Source of the DNA: Porphyra umbilicalis
Lineage: Eukaryota; Rhodophyta; Bangiophyceae; Bangiales; Bangiaceae
Reading direction: 5' to 3'
NCBI GenBank assembly: GCA_002049455.2
Contig: KV918878.1
Location: 1-64,000 of the forward strand
Length of the DNA stretch: 64,000 bases
Part shown: in pieces, positions 45,889 through 57,534 of the stretch
Layout: the number at the start of each line of letters is the position of its first letter
How positions within the stretch are numbered: position 1 is the stretch's first letter
The notes under the pieces: generated by a model
Databases searched by the model: none
What the model saw: the letters and a program-made list of their open reading frames with translations, nothing else
Told to the model about the DNA's origin: nothing
Position numbers and translations under genes: made by a program

Positions 45889-48800
45889 CTAGAGAGCGAA
45901 AAGAAACAGAAACAAAACGTAAATCTTGCACAAACGACCAAAGCAAGAGACATGTAGTCCTGCCATCTCTCCCACGTACACCACCACCCACCCCTTCCCC
46001 CCCATTCTCTTCGCCAGCAGCTCCGCCGCAATTCGCCGAAGGTAGTACGCCGTGCTCCGCCTCATGGTCCTTGGGTCCAAGCCCTGCGCGATGTAGTTCA
46101 TGTTTATCACCGTGAAAACGCCGCAGTCATCTGCGTTCTCCTGGGCGCGACACCACACGTGCTCAACCGTCCACTCGCGCTGTGGCGTCTTGCAGTGCTC
46201 GGCCTCGTCGACCAGCCAGAGCCGCACGCTCTCTGCGACGCGTTCGTTCCTCGCGCCCAGGGATTCGTACAACGAGATGGTACCCGCGCGATGGTCGACA
46301 GCGACCAGGATCCAATGCGTGTTTCAATCGTTGACGGGGATGAAGAGCTTGTCCGTCGCCAACGCGTCAAAGTTCTTTGTCCACCGCTGCATCGCATGGT
46401 AGGAGTACTTGTGCTGGTGCCACAACTTGGCGTAAAAGAACGTGTTGAAAAAGTAGGGGGTGGGCGCCGTCGGGTCGTCCGCCACAGTGCGGTCATTCTG
46501 CAACTGCATCAGCGTGACCACGCCGTTGATGCACTCGTCGCTGAGCCAGTTGTACGGCATGAGCCGCTCAATCCCTGTAAACGAAACGGGGATCTTGCCG
46601 ACCTGCACGATGGTGAAGAGGCCGCGCGTGCGCGGCCGCTTGCTTGCCGCCAGCGTGGCGGAGACGGCGCGCTGCGTCAGCGGAGACGCCGGGTCGGCCT
46701 CTTAGATTGCCACCGGGTTGTCCCTGTTGGCGTCTGCCGTGCCCGCCGGCTCCTCGACCGACAAAAGAGGCACCCGCCAGCAGTCCTTGGTCTTGGGCCC
46801 CACATCCTTGACGGACTCCGTGACACACAACTCATCGGCCGCGCCGTCCGTGCCGCCGGGCTCAGAAAGCAAAAACTCTGAGCCGTCGCCGGTCGAGGGC
46901 GGCGTCACGGGTAACGCATGCGCGACGGCCTCTAGCGCCATCGTCTGAACGCCGAAGCCCAGCGCCAGGTGCTCTTCAACTGCACCCCCAGCTGCAGAGT
47001 CCCATGGCAGAGTGCCCGCCTCAGCGGTGCCCCCCTCGGTATCTCGGCCGACTTCCGTAGATGTCGCGTCCTCCTCCGTGTCACTACTGCTGCTCTAGCC
47101 CGCAGAGTTCCCCAAGACACCGCTCGAGTACTTTGAGGAGCGTTTGGCCGACTCTTGTTGGACGCCGCCATCGCCATCACTGACCAAGTCCACAAAGCTC
47201 CCGTCATCGCTTCTGGTCGACACCTGCGCCACGTCGGTGGCGCTTGCGGCGGCAGCAGTGGCGGCGACCGCGGTAGGAGAGTGAAGGTTGCGCACGAAGA
47301 AGAACTCGTGGAAGAGTTTCGTCGACGCCCACTGAAGGGCCTTCTCTTGTTGCTCCCGCGTACGCAATTCCCGGCTCTCCTCCGTCGATGCAGGTGGGGG
47401 GGCAGGTGGGGTCTCGCTTAGGACAGCAGCGAAAGGGCGGAACTTGAGGATCTCACTCGCGGTCACCGAGACCGTGTCCGTCGCGCTGGAGCGAACGCGG
47501 TGCCTGATCACCGCACGCACAGTGGCGTTGCGGACGCCACAGGCGTAAGTCATGGCCATGTTGGCCCTCGAGGCGTCCATGTCCGGCCGCAACATGGGCT
47601 TGATGTAGTCCTGCAAGACTGCGAGGATCTGCCCATCGCCAAGAATGCAGTTAACGCGCCCACCCTCCGCCTCATCTTCGCCACAGTCACCGCATTGGAA
47701 GGCCACGTCGGGGACGACCAGGGTCTCGGTGAACTCGCCGACGGCTTTGGACACTTGCTGCCGCGCCTGACCGTCCTCCCTGTCGGCGTTTGCGCCCGTG
47801 TTGCGGAGAAAACCTGTCAGGTACTCCGATGCCGCCGCCATCGTCGAGCGTGCAATGACGAACACTCCCAGCACGTCGTCTAGGAACACGCGCACGTAGA
47901 TCGTCTCAGGGGCAGCCGCAAACAGACCGTCCTCGGCGCCTTCATACTCCACCAGGTGACCGCTGCTGCACGTCCACGTGCCGACGACGACTTTCAGACG
48001 CCCGCGCATGGTGTATAGGTCCGCCTTTCAAGTCTGGATGTCGCGTCCACGACTAGGTAGCCCGCACACACGGAACTCAGGCTCCAGATGCACGCGCTCC
48101 AGTTGCCGGAACTCGCCGCCGTCCCTGAAGCTATCCACGGCCGCGCTGTACGCGTCCCACAGCGCCGCCTCGGCCGCACACGGAATCAATTTCCTCGCGC
48201 GTCGCTGTTGGGGGAGCTTGTCTGGCTTGGGGACGGGCGTAGCAACGGCAGCCCGGCGCGCAGCGCCAGGAGCAGCAAAACGGGGCTTCTCCTTGTCCAG
48301 CACCCCGTCGGGGCCGAGTGAGAGCCCGTTCTCGCGGTCCATCTCTGCCCTTACCGCCACGGACTCGGCGTCGACGAGCGTGTTCTTGTTCACCGCCTTT
48401 GCGTGGATGCAGCCCCACGGCCGCGATTTGCACGACAGCTGGCAGCAGGTGGCGAGCTTGAACTTGTTGCTGGTTGGCCGGATGAAGACCGCCGTACACA
48501 TGCTGTCATAGCGCACGGCGTAGATGGGCACGTTCCTGCGCCTGCCGGCCATCAACACGTGGTAGGTGATCGTCGGCGCCAGCTCCTCGTCCCTCTCATC
48601 GGAGCGGTGTTGCCCGAGCGTCATAGAGAGCATCGTACAAAAGTCGAAGTAGGTAGTGGCGCCAACGTCTATGGCCATGGAGTCATAGGCCCGCAAGAGC
48701 GCCAACGCGTGCCGACACGTGCTTCTCCGTCTCAGCGCCGCCTGCATCTGGGGGTACTCCATCACAACCTCCGTAAACGCCGAGCGGCCGTTGCCAAGCA

Positions 48801-49254
48801 CGCCCGAGCAGCTGCAAAACGCCAGCATGCAGGAGTTGGAGAAAGGTGACCACGTCACGATGGGGTCGAACGCCTCGACGACGACGAGCACTTGAGCGCC
48901 GTGTACGCACGCGCCCGTCACGGCCGGCGTGGTGCCCATCCGTGCCGTCATACCGACAGCCACGGCAACCTCCGTCTTGTAAAACTCCATGAGGACATCT
49001 TCCCCGATGGGAAGGCGGTCGGCGATTAGGGCAGCCGGTGGACGTCGATGCACCGACAAAGGCGCACCAGGAGCAAGAGCAGGGTGCGGAACTCGGGTAG
49101 AAGTACGAGCCCCGGAAGCCACGTTGGGGGCAGTCGCCGCAAGAGCGAAAGCAGCAGTGTCGCCGTAAATGGCATCGTCGGCGTTGGCCGCCATTGCAGG
49201 GGCTGCATCTAGGGCCATGTCGGCGGCAGCTGCGTTGGAAGGCGCCGCGACCAC
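45889..49254 (-). pseudogene. Cysteine-cluster plus Ulp1 (C48) protease ORF, four in-frame stops
   Basis: A single continuous frame of about 1,120 codons with no frameshift but stops at TGA 48,028, TAG 47,095, TAA 46,702 and TGA 46,324. N-terminal half: Cys/His clusters (CMLAFCSCSG then CRHALALL; CCQLSCKSRPWGCIHAKAV), SWIM/CxC-like. After the first stop: GTWTCSSGHLVEYEGAEDGLF and FQCGDCGED followed by ILGDGQILAV, both typical of KDZ-associated proteins. C-terminal: a Ulp1/SUMO-type protease with LMPYNWLSDECINGVV, YFFNTFFYAKL, RWTKNFD, catalytic HW (46,312-46,317), Asp in LVAVDH, and the catalytic Cys in QENADDCGVFTVIN. Ulp1 domains accompany KDZ transposases and may act on SUMO-like modifiers. 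The left limit (49,254) is where the frame opens, not a verified ATG. Confidence 0.7.
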
Positions 49255-50552
49255 CGCGACAGGTGCCGCCGTCGGGGCTGCAGCGGATTGAGCATCCCTC
49301 CCGCCGCCCCAGTCGAGGCCCTGGGCGTTCTACAAGCCCCCCCCATCGTCGGTCGCCGCCTCCTCACTGGTGACCACGTCCTCGTCTGTCCCTTCCTCCC
49401 CGCTGGTGCCCCCCCCCCGTCAGTAGCGCCCTCCCGGTCGGTACCTCCCCCAAGGTGGATTTTCCGCCCGAGATCCACCCCTAGTTCTCCCCCAACATCT
49501 CCATCGTCTCCATCGTCGCCATCCACAGCTTGCACATCCCGGTGCGTAACGGCAGTCGGGTACAGTGAGTAGCCGATCAGGATGATGGTATCTTCGGGCC
49601 CATCGACAAAGAAGGGTGGGTTGGCCACGAAGCCGCAGCGAAGATGCGACCGCCGCACATCGTGAAAACTTGGACGGCATGAAGGAACCTGCGGGGTGGC
49701 ACGCAATGCAGCCGTGGGAGGCACTGTCTGCGTCCGCCCCTGCAGTGGTCTGGAGCGTTTACGGCGGCGGGACATCAGGCGGCGAGGGTGAGACGACGGC
49801 CGCAACGAGTTCAACCGCGCCCGCACCCGCCAGCACGCACGGCCAAGCAGCCGGCGGAGGAAGGCAAAGCGAATGGCGGCCGTACGACAGGCGACAGCGG
49901 TGGCGATCGTGGCGCCCGCGGCGGGCACGGGCGCCGGCGGGCCAGCGGGCGCGGGCGCCGGCGGGCCAGCGGGCGCGGGCGCCGGCGGGCCAGTGGGCGC
50001 GGGCGCCGGCGGGCCAGCGGGCGCAGGCGCCGGCGGGCCAGCGGGCACAGGCGCCGACGGGCCAGCGGGCGCGGGCGCCGGCGGGCCAGCGGGTGCGGGC
50101 GCCGGCGGGCCAGCTGGCGCAGGCGCCGACGGGGCAGCGGGCGCGGGCGCCGGCGGGCCTGCGGGCTGGGGCGCCGGCGGGCCAGCGGGCGCGGGCGCCG
50201 GCGGGCCAGCGGGTGCGGGCGCCGGCGGGCCAGCGGGTGCGGGTGCCGGCGGGGCGGCGAACGCGGGCGCCGGCGGGGCGGTGGAGGCAGGCGCCGGCGG
50301 TGCGGCGGACGCGGGCACGGCTTGGCGGCGGACGTGGGCGCGGCGTGGCGGCGGACGCGACGGCGGATGCCGGCCCGCTGGAAGCGACGACCCCGCTTCC
50401 ACGCTCGACAGGGAGGGGTCGCGTGACAGGGGCGCGTGTCGGCTGCCTTGCAGCGCGCCCAGAGGCGGTGACCAGTGTCCGCATTCCCGAGAGCAACCTC
50501 GATAGATCTTCCGGACCACTAGCCTCTCACCAGTGGTCCACGGCCTGATCAC
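49209..50552 (-). other. Pro/Ala-rich frame overlapping a 24-bp minisatellite
   Basis: A 447-codon frame. The centre is a PAPAGPPA repeat caused by the minisatellite. Downstream of it is a more protein-like piece (VRRSHLRCGFVANPPFFVDG, EDTIILIGYSLYPTAVTHRD, then an Asp/Gly-rich run). That piece could be the real N-terminal part of the cysteine-cluster/Ulp1 protein in a shifted frame. Low confidence. Confidence 0.3.
49915..50335. repeat. 24-bp minisatellite, about 17 units
   Basis: Units of GGCGCCGGCGGGCCAGCGGG plus GCGC with small variants, encoding GPAGAGAG on the plus strand and PAPAGPPA on the minus strand. The period is a multiple of three, so frames stay open on both strands. Confidence 0.92.
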
Positions 50553-50929
50553 GACTGAACGTGATTTGGCGAGCTATTTTGCAGGTCCTCCATCGGCCCG
50601 GCTGACAGCAACTTTGAGCTAATGAATGATCGATATTAAACATGCGGGCGCCCCTCCCAGAGGGCCGCTACAGGGCCCGAAGAATTGAGCCCTTTCCCGC
50701 TGAAATGTAGGGTCGAGTTCGTAAAACCGGATCGGTACCAAATCCCAATGCCGCTTTCAAGGCCCTGTGGTGGGGTACTTGTCGGCATCTGATTGATGGC
50801 CCGATTGGCACACAAGGGATGGTTGAATCATGCTGTGCCGAGAGTCGATTCCGGGCTGAAAACGCGTCGAATGAAGCCCATAGAGCCATACGGTCACATC
50901 TCGCCGCAAGATCGAGGGTCCTCCTTTGC
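50336..50929. other. Right end of giant element
   Basis: No gene. Holds the right inverted end; the conserved core TCTCGCCGCAAGA is at about 50,900-50,912. Confidence 0.6.
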
Positions 50930-51164
50930 GTCTGTTTGTCATTCTCTATTGTGGCTTGGCTCTTTTCGCCGTCTTTGCACCGTGAACGACGTCCTGAGCG
51001 TCCATTACGGCGAAACAATGCTCGTAGTCACTCGGGTGGCTACCTCAACCCCCCCTCCGAGGCAATCAGACTGCCGGAGGACACGCTGTGGGCGTGTACA
51101 TCGGCCGCCCGCACCCCACTTAAAATCGGCGGCTGACCGGCGGCAGCGTCGCCCGTGGCGGCCG

Positions 51165-51179
51165 CCGCCACAAGACGTG

Positions 51180-51217
<38 letters not shown>

Positions 51218-51255
51218 TGCCGCCGCCGCTGCCACCGCCGCTGCCGCCACCACAA
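51165..51255. repeat. (GCC)n tract, copy 2
   Basis: Shorter version of the tract at 4933-5045. Confidence 0.88.
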
Positions 51256-52209
51256 CCGACGAGTCCCCGAGTTGCGCTACGCTGCAAGGTGGCGAAGGTG
51301 GCGAGTGCGTGCGCGGCGGCGCGTGTGGGGGGGGTGGTGTGCGGCGGCTGCAAGGGGTTGCGGCGGCCACCACGCCAGTGACGCGCGGCAGCGCCGTGCG
51401 GCGGCGACGCGACGGTTAGCGGAGGCTGCGGCTGAGACGGCGGCCGGCTGCACCGCCAGTTGGCGCGGCAGCGCGCGCACACGGGTGATCGGCGCGCCGC
51501 GACCGCGACGTCATCGTCGTGCCGCTGCTGTCGCACCGGGGAGCGGCAAACAGAGGCCACCCCGTCCTTGCCGCCACCTCCGAGGCGCAGCCGCCGCGTC
51601 ACCGCCGCCGCACTGCCGCCGACGCTACTTCCGCCGGACTGGCCGTCGCGACACCGCCCCGCGCCCTTAGCCCCCCCTTGACGGGGGGCGCGCTCCGCAG
51701 GTTGCCCAGTCCGCCTCGGCAACCACCAGTGTACCGCCCAGTCCCCCCCCCCCCCCTCCCCACGCGCTCCCACCACCACCTTCGTACTCATCAATCAGCT
51801 CACGAACTGTACCTTGGCAACCACCATGTCCACCGCTGCCCCGTTCCCGATCCCCCACCCAGTGCGCCACGTCTGCGACCATGAGATCCAGTCTGAACGC
51901 CCAGGACAATGCCCGCTCGACCGAGAGACTAAACTGGGCGGCTCCGCGTCAGAATCACTTTCGCGCTTGCCGCGACCGCTCGGCCCGCACCGTTCAAATT
52001 CAAACGACCTCTTACGAACGACCCCCTCTCCAGCACCCCCACCTTGCCCATTCACCATGTAACCGAAACGTACGACCACGGACCCGCCCCACGACGGCGT
52101 AAACGCACAACCCCCCCTCACCGGTGTTTCCAACCGGAAACTGAGGCGACAACCACGTCCGCGCCCCGTGCCGGAGATGAAGATGAGCAAAGCTTTCGCC
52201 ACTAGGCAC
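51256..52209. other. Segment B copy 2, non-coding part
   Basis: Counterpart of 5046-5996; no gene supported. Ends with CTAGGCAC (52,202-52,209). Confidence 0.5.
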
Positions 52210-53096
52210 TAGGGTTGTGCAACACGCCCCTTTTTGAAGTGCGTGCGGTCGTGACACGTTAAGACACTCCCTAAACACGCCCTTCAACAGTAAACACGTC
52301 CAGCACGACCTAAAGTAACAACCATAAAAGTTCCAAGTAGCACCTACCAATGCTCTGCCGAAACCGCTTCATACGATACACAATCCTACAACGTCGTGTC
52401 AAACACATCCTTGAGCAGCAAGCTGGTCTGACGAGGACCGCGGCGGCTGCCTGCCGCGCTCGACGCCTCACCCACCGCAGCAGCGACACCCTCCGTACCG
52501 ACGCTCCGCGCCACGTAAGCCTCGCAAATGCTCACAAGATCAGACTCTCGGAGACGAGGCGGCTGGCTGGCGCCGTTGACTTCCGACGCTTCGTCGTTCG
52601 CTGTCGCCTCTCCCCGCACGCGGCATGCCTGGGACACCCCGTCCAACTCTTGCTGTATGCTGCTGACGTCGGATTCCAGGCCTGCGACCGCACCCGCGTC
52701 AGTGTCGTTCTCGTTGTCCGCAGCGAGGGGGGGGCTCCACTCGTCCTCGAAGTCATCATCGGGGTCCACCATTCCGACGGCATCTTGACCAAAATCGCCC
52801 ATGCGGGAACCTGGTGACACCGTCTGGCGCGGCGCCGCCTCTTTGGCCAGTGCAGCTCGCATTTGCAGCACCACCTTGGTCATGTCGGTCAATCGGTGGG
52901 ATTCGAGTCGGTTGCAATCCCTACACGACCACCACACTGTAACCAGCCTAATAAGTGCACATGAGCCTTTAATTAAGCACGCCTAAAACACGCCCCATGT
53001 TTGGGCAGGCGTGCTGGCGTGACACGCCCTAAACACGCGATAAAATACGCCCTGGGCGTGTCCGTGAACACGCCTTGGGCGTGTTGCACAACCCTA
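52210..53096. mobile_element. Non-autonomous hAT-like element, 887 bp, copy 2
   Basis: Same length and ends as 5997-6883, with the same CTAGGCAC duplication (52,202-52,209 and 53,097-53,104). Carried here by the segmental duplication rather than by a second transposition. Confidence 0.88.
52386..52937 (-). CDS. ORF inside hAT-like element (copy 2), unidentified
   Basis: Counterpart of 6173-6724, also open over all 183 codons, with roughly a dozen replacements, mostly in the acidic centre (for example EDEWSPP for EGKWSPP). Same absence of a known domain. Confidence 0.4.
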   Translation of the reverse strand: MWWSCRDCNRLESHRLTDMTKVVLQMRAALAKEAAPRQTVSPGSRMGDFGQDAVGMVDPDDDFEDEWSPPLAADNENDTDAGAVAGLESDVSSIQQELDGVSQACRVRGEATANDEASEVNGASQPPRLRESDLVSICEAYVARSVGTEGVAAAVGEASSAAGSRRGPRQTSLLLKDVFDTTL

Positions 53097-53104
53097 CTAG
53101 GCAC

Positions 53105-56100
53105 ACAACCCGGTGGATGTCCACTGACACCTTCCCTCGCGAAAAAACGGAGCGCAGAGGTGACCTCCGTCCACAAGAGTCGAGCAAAGTGTCCCACTGG
53201 GGGTTCATAAGTACTCCCGCAACGTGCACTAGAACAAAAAGAAATGAAAGGGGGTCCCTCGTTGTCTTCCGGGTATAGTACCCTTGACCTAAGGCCAGAG
53301 AAATGCCCTGGACTTGTTTACAGCATGCGAAGCAGGCACTGCCGACCAGCGCAGCGGGCCCACAACCGTGACAACAAACACCCATGTACTGATTATCCTA
53401 GCTATTGCGCACTCAACCTCTGGGTCAGAGTCTTGCCGCCCCCCCCCAGCGCTTCACCACGCCATCCACACCCCACTACCTCCCCCTCCCCTGCTTCCGC
53501 TTGCACCCATCGCCGCCTGCTACCACCGCCGCCGCTCCCTCACCGTGCACCAGCTACCCGGCCGCTGCTACTGCCAACCCCCCTCCCGCCCTGCAACTGG
53601 CTGCCACCGCCCCACCCCTACCCTCCACAGACCAGCAAAGCATTGGGAGCGGCCGGTGTGCACAGGTCACCTAAACGGCAATGGCCGCGGTGGGGAGGAG
53701 GGTGCGGGGGGGGGGTGCCGACCATGGGGCGACGGGCTCTAAAACGTGGCCGCTGCCCACAACGAGCAGGAGGAACGATATAAAAACGATAGGTGCCGTG
53801 GAGGGGGGAAGGCAGGGAAAAAAGGATGATACAGGGCAAGGTGCGAAAGTGGGGCCAAAATCGGGGAAAGAAAAGCAAAGACGGCGAGGTCGTCGGCGGA
53901 GTGGGAGGGCGGGGGGGGGGGGAGGCGAGTTGAGGGACCAGTGGGGGCGTACAGGGAGAGAGGAGAGGACTCGCGAGGGTGGCAGCAGTGACAGAGTGCA
54001 ATGCAAGGAGACGGGCCTATAGGGAGGGGGCGGACCGGTGACGATGGAGTCTTCAGGAAGAAAGGCCCAGGGTGGTGCGCTCGGTCAAGGAGGGTCGCTG
54101 TGTCGAGTAGTCCTCGAGTCCCCAGGAGCGCTTGGGCGGGCAACAGAGATGGATCAGACCCCCCCCTAATCTGACACATGATTGGTCCAACGACGCTGGG
54201 GGGTCTTTTTGTGGAACAGATTCACGCCCTGATTGGATCAACTCAAGTTGACTGATTTAATGAGCTCCGCGAGCGCGCCTTTTTTCTTGTCAGCAGCCAC
54301 AGCTGTTGCCCTGCCAACCAATCTGACCAATGAAGCTCTCGTGGCCTATCCATCGCTTCACCTTGCAACAGACATGATGCCCACCCAGTCCTCCGCACTG
54401 TCGCTCTCCGACTCCCCCGCCGACCGCCTCCACCTGCCATGTTTTCTTTCCAGGAACTCCCATCTTTCTTGTCGCTCCTTCTTTCTCCACCTCCCTTTGC
54501 TGTCGCCTTTATTTTTTTTCCACTCTCGCTCCCCCCCCTGGTCCGCCTCTACGTTTGCCGCACCGCACCCATCCTCTGCTTCTATGGTTTTTTCCGCTCC
54601 TCCCTCTCACCCGGTGGCGGAAGCAAGCCTGCCGGACAGTAGCTACAGGACGAAGGGGGACGATGGGAACGTCCAAATAGGGCTACAGTACATGTTAGCT
54701 GTAGGGGGGGGGCTAGCGGGGAGGCGGGGGGTAGCAGGGATGGGGACCTGTGGATAGGCGACGATGGAGACGGGGTGTCGGCATGACAAAAGATATTCCT
54801 GAAGGTGCGATATTTCCAAACATGCATAGCTGAGATTGATGTGACCAGAGCAAGTACAAAAGAGGAACTCCACACTTCTGCTAACACTAGGCCGTAGGGG
54901 TGAAGAGAGAAGGTCACAAGGTGGGGTCGGACCCCTCTCTATTGGGCCGGAAACGATGACGATCGCCGTGGCTCGAAATCCATCAGACTTGCTTCATCGA
55001 CACACTTCCTTGGTCGGACTTTCGACCGCACCGTCTCGTGGCCTCCACCGCCGACTGGCACGAGTGTCTCGGCCCGAGGCAGCCACGCCTCCCCCTTCCC
55101 TCCCCCCACCACCGGCTTTGCCAGCCGGTCCCAACGGCCTGACTGGCGGCGGTCAGGCGTCAGCAGGCGTCAGCCATCCGCATCTCGCGTCGGCGGAGGT
55201 ACGGCCTGTGCGGCACCCGCCGCAGGCGCGGTGACGTCGGCGGTGGCGCCAGTTGTCGGCGCCACCGGGGGCCAACACCGGCGGGGAACCGTCAGTCGCG
55301 GTGCAGCGGGCCCGCGCCCCCTACAGTCGCAAGCGGAAACGAGTGGCTTGGGGACCCCCGTCGCTATCCCGGAGGGGCTCCCCAACCGGGCGGCCGCTCA
55401 GCCTGGTGGCCCCACAGCGCATCAAGGCCTCTACAAAAAACCGAAAACAATGAGCACGACAGCACTTCGACTTGCTGGCTGGACGCAGCGGGGTGTCCCG
55501 CACCGGATTTTGCTAGCTGTAGCCAACGGCCGTTGGCGCCAACGCACCGCGGCCGCGGCTCTCCGCCACGCGGCGCGGCAAGACGCGGTAGGGCCACGCC
55601 AGCTGCGCCATTGCTGTCGGCCGACGTGCATCAAGGGTGAGCACGCGGGGGGCCATGATTATCATGGCCGCCATGATGGCCCATGAAGTAGCGGCCACGG
55701 GCTACCCGCCCGTCAACCGTGACGGGGACGTGAGCCACCGCCTCCGACGCGTCCTGGTTGCCGCCCGCCCGCCGCGCATCGGCGGCGCCTGTGCGCTCGC
55801 CAGCACAGACACGGTTACCAATCCGGGCGGGCGAGCGGCCCCAAGCCGGCCGCGGCCAGCCGGCCGCTGCGGTGGCGCCGGCGACCGCGGCCGCTGGACC
55901 CCCGGCGCGAATCGCGATGTCGGCAGCACGTGTCGCGGTGGCCGCACGCTCCACCCCGGCTCGCCGCCGCGCGTCGGAGGCTGCTTGGCTCCAACATGAC
56001 ATGGCGCGGCGACGCGGCGGGAGTGCGTGACCGGGGCGCGCACGGTGGCCCCAGGGGTGCATCCGGGGTGAGGCGTGCCCCTTGCCACGTTAGCGAGGGT

Positions 56101-56452
56101 CGCCGTCTGTTTTGTCGGTGTGTGGGTGCCGCCCGACAGGAGCGGCGCAATCCGCCCTTTCATCAACCGCCCGGCCTTTGTGTGGCTTCTCAGACATTAC
56201 CACTGTTGCCTCTGAGTGAACGTGCGCCCCTTCCGCCGACGGCCCGCGCTATCGACACGGTCCCTTTCCACCAGAGACGCCGGCGACGGCCGAGAGCCAC
56301 CAGCCTGTCGCCACGTCAGCGCGTGCCCCGACCGGCCCGGCAAACGACGGTGGCGACCGTCCTGCTTCTCCCACACCCGTCGCTGTTGTGACGCATCTGC
56401 CGCGGCCCGCCGTCCCACTTGGACGTCTCGGTGTCGGCCGGGGCCGGTCGAT
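53105..56452. other. Segment B copy 2, long non-coding part
   Basis: Counterpart of 6892-10,235; no gene supported. Confidence 0.5.
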
Positions 56453-56610
56453 ATGGAGGCGGCCGCATCTTCCAGCGCCCACCCGCCGCCGCCGCCGACT
56501 AACCCAATGGTCCACTCGGCGTACGAGGTGCGGGATGGCCCACTGCCAGACCTGCACGAGGAGGCGCGGGCGGGGTCGGACAAGGCCGTTGCGGCGCTGC
56601 TGGCGGCTGG
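56453..56610 (+). pseudogene. 5' fragment of ankyrin gene
   Basis: Repeats codons 1-52 of the 10,236 gene (one substitution, Thr to Ala near KAVAALLAAG) and is then joined to copia sequence in another frame. Non-functional remnant. Confidence 0.85.
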
Positions 56611-57534
56611 GATACGTCGATCCTACGTATCCGGACAAGGTGTGCCGTCTTCTCCAAGCGCTGTATGGGCTTAAGCAAGCCCCCAAGATGTGGTACGCCA
56701 AGCTCGACGCCTTCCTCACGTCCCAAGGGTTTCACAACATCGACCCGGATGCCTGCCTCTACCTCCAGATGGATGACGGTGATATCATCATCGTCCTGGT
56801 GTACGTCGACGATCTTCTTCTGGTCGGGTAAAGCATGGAGGCGATTAACAAAATCAAGAAGGCGCTTCGCAAGCGCTTCGAGATGAAGGACCTGGGCGAG
56901 GCCAAGGTCATCCTAGGGCTAGAGATCAGCCGTGACAAGACGTTGGGCACCCTTAAGCTGTCGCAGGGCAAGTACGCGGGACAAGTACTCGAGAAGTTTG
57001 GTATGGCGGAGTGCAACCCGATCGCGACTCCGTTGGAGGTCGGGCTGCAGCTGGCTAAGTCTGAGAAGAGCGACAAGTCTCTTCCTTATCTCGAGGCCGT
57101 CGGAAGCCTGATGTACCTGATGGTCGGGACGCGTCCTGATCTCGCCTTTGCGGTCGGCAACCTAAGCCGTTTCGTGTCGGGCTACGGAAAGGAGCACTGG
57201 GCGGCTGTGAAGCGCGTCCTCCGATATGTCAAGGGGTCTGTCGACAAGGGCCTGGTCTACAACAAGTCCTCGTCGGGCATTCTCCAAGGTTTCAGCGATG
57301 CCGACTGGGCAGGTGACTACGAGACGCGGCGGTCTACGACGGCCTTCATGTTCATCTTTGGCGGGGCGGCCGTCAGCTGCGCTTCGAAGTTGCAGAAGAC
57401 GGTGGCGCTATCTACCATGGAGGCGGAGTACATGGCTCTTTGCGAGGCCAGCAAGGAAGCTGTTTGGCTCGACAAGCTCATCCAACGCGTCACCATGCTC
57501 GTGACGCAGTCGGACACCTTGGTTGAGCCGGTTA
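56611..57534 (+). pseudogene. Ty1/copia RT and RNase H, 5' part, with TAA
   Basis: The 3' half of a copia reverse transcriptase (LLQALYGLKQAPKMWY, catalytic YVDD at about 56,803), then a TAA at 56,829-56,831, and on in the same frame through KKALRKRFEMKDLGEAKVIL, VGSLMYLMVGTRPDLAFAVG, and RNase H motifs FSDADWAGD and STMEAEYMALCEASKEAVWL. The frame breaks off at 57,534, where a DNA transposon is inserted. The upstream Gag, protease, integrase and start of RT are missing. Confidence 0.9.

Larger units (their letters stand above)
31074..50929. mobile_element. 19.86-kb KDZ-like giant DNA transposon
   Basis: Interrupts the A/B junction that is continuous at 4,709-4,716 in the other copy. Flanks are CTCTGTTT (31,066-31,073) and GTCTGTTT (50,930-50,937), an 8-bp target duplication with one mismatch. 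The ends are inverted repeats of about 95 bp, diverged but clear: both have TCTTGCGGCGAGA at about 20 bases in, then (reading inward) CATTCGA(T/C)GCGTTT and CTCTCGGCAC. Contents: two unknown plus-strand ORFs, a MUS81-like nuclease (plus), a KDZ/HMGXB3-like transposase (minus), and a cysteine-cluster/Ulp1 ORF (minus). Eight-base duplications and Ulp1 or cysteine-rich domains are described for the Kyakuja-Dileera-Zisupton superfamily. Nonsense mutations show this copy is dead. Confidence 0.8.
50930..56610. repeat. Segmental duplication, segment B copy 2
   Basis: Copy of 4,709-10,393 in the same orientation, starting with the right target duplication GTCTGTTT of the giant element. It ends abruptly at 56,610, inside the ankyrin gene, where copia reverse transcriptase begins. 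Confidence 0.93.

Noticed and set aside
45889-49254. UGA or UAG reassignment or read-through
   Set aside because: All three stop codons occur inside the frame, and other genes in the window end normally at TAG and TGA, so mutation is the simpler reading.
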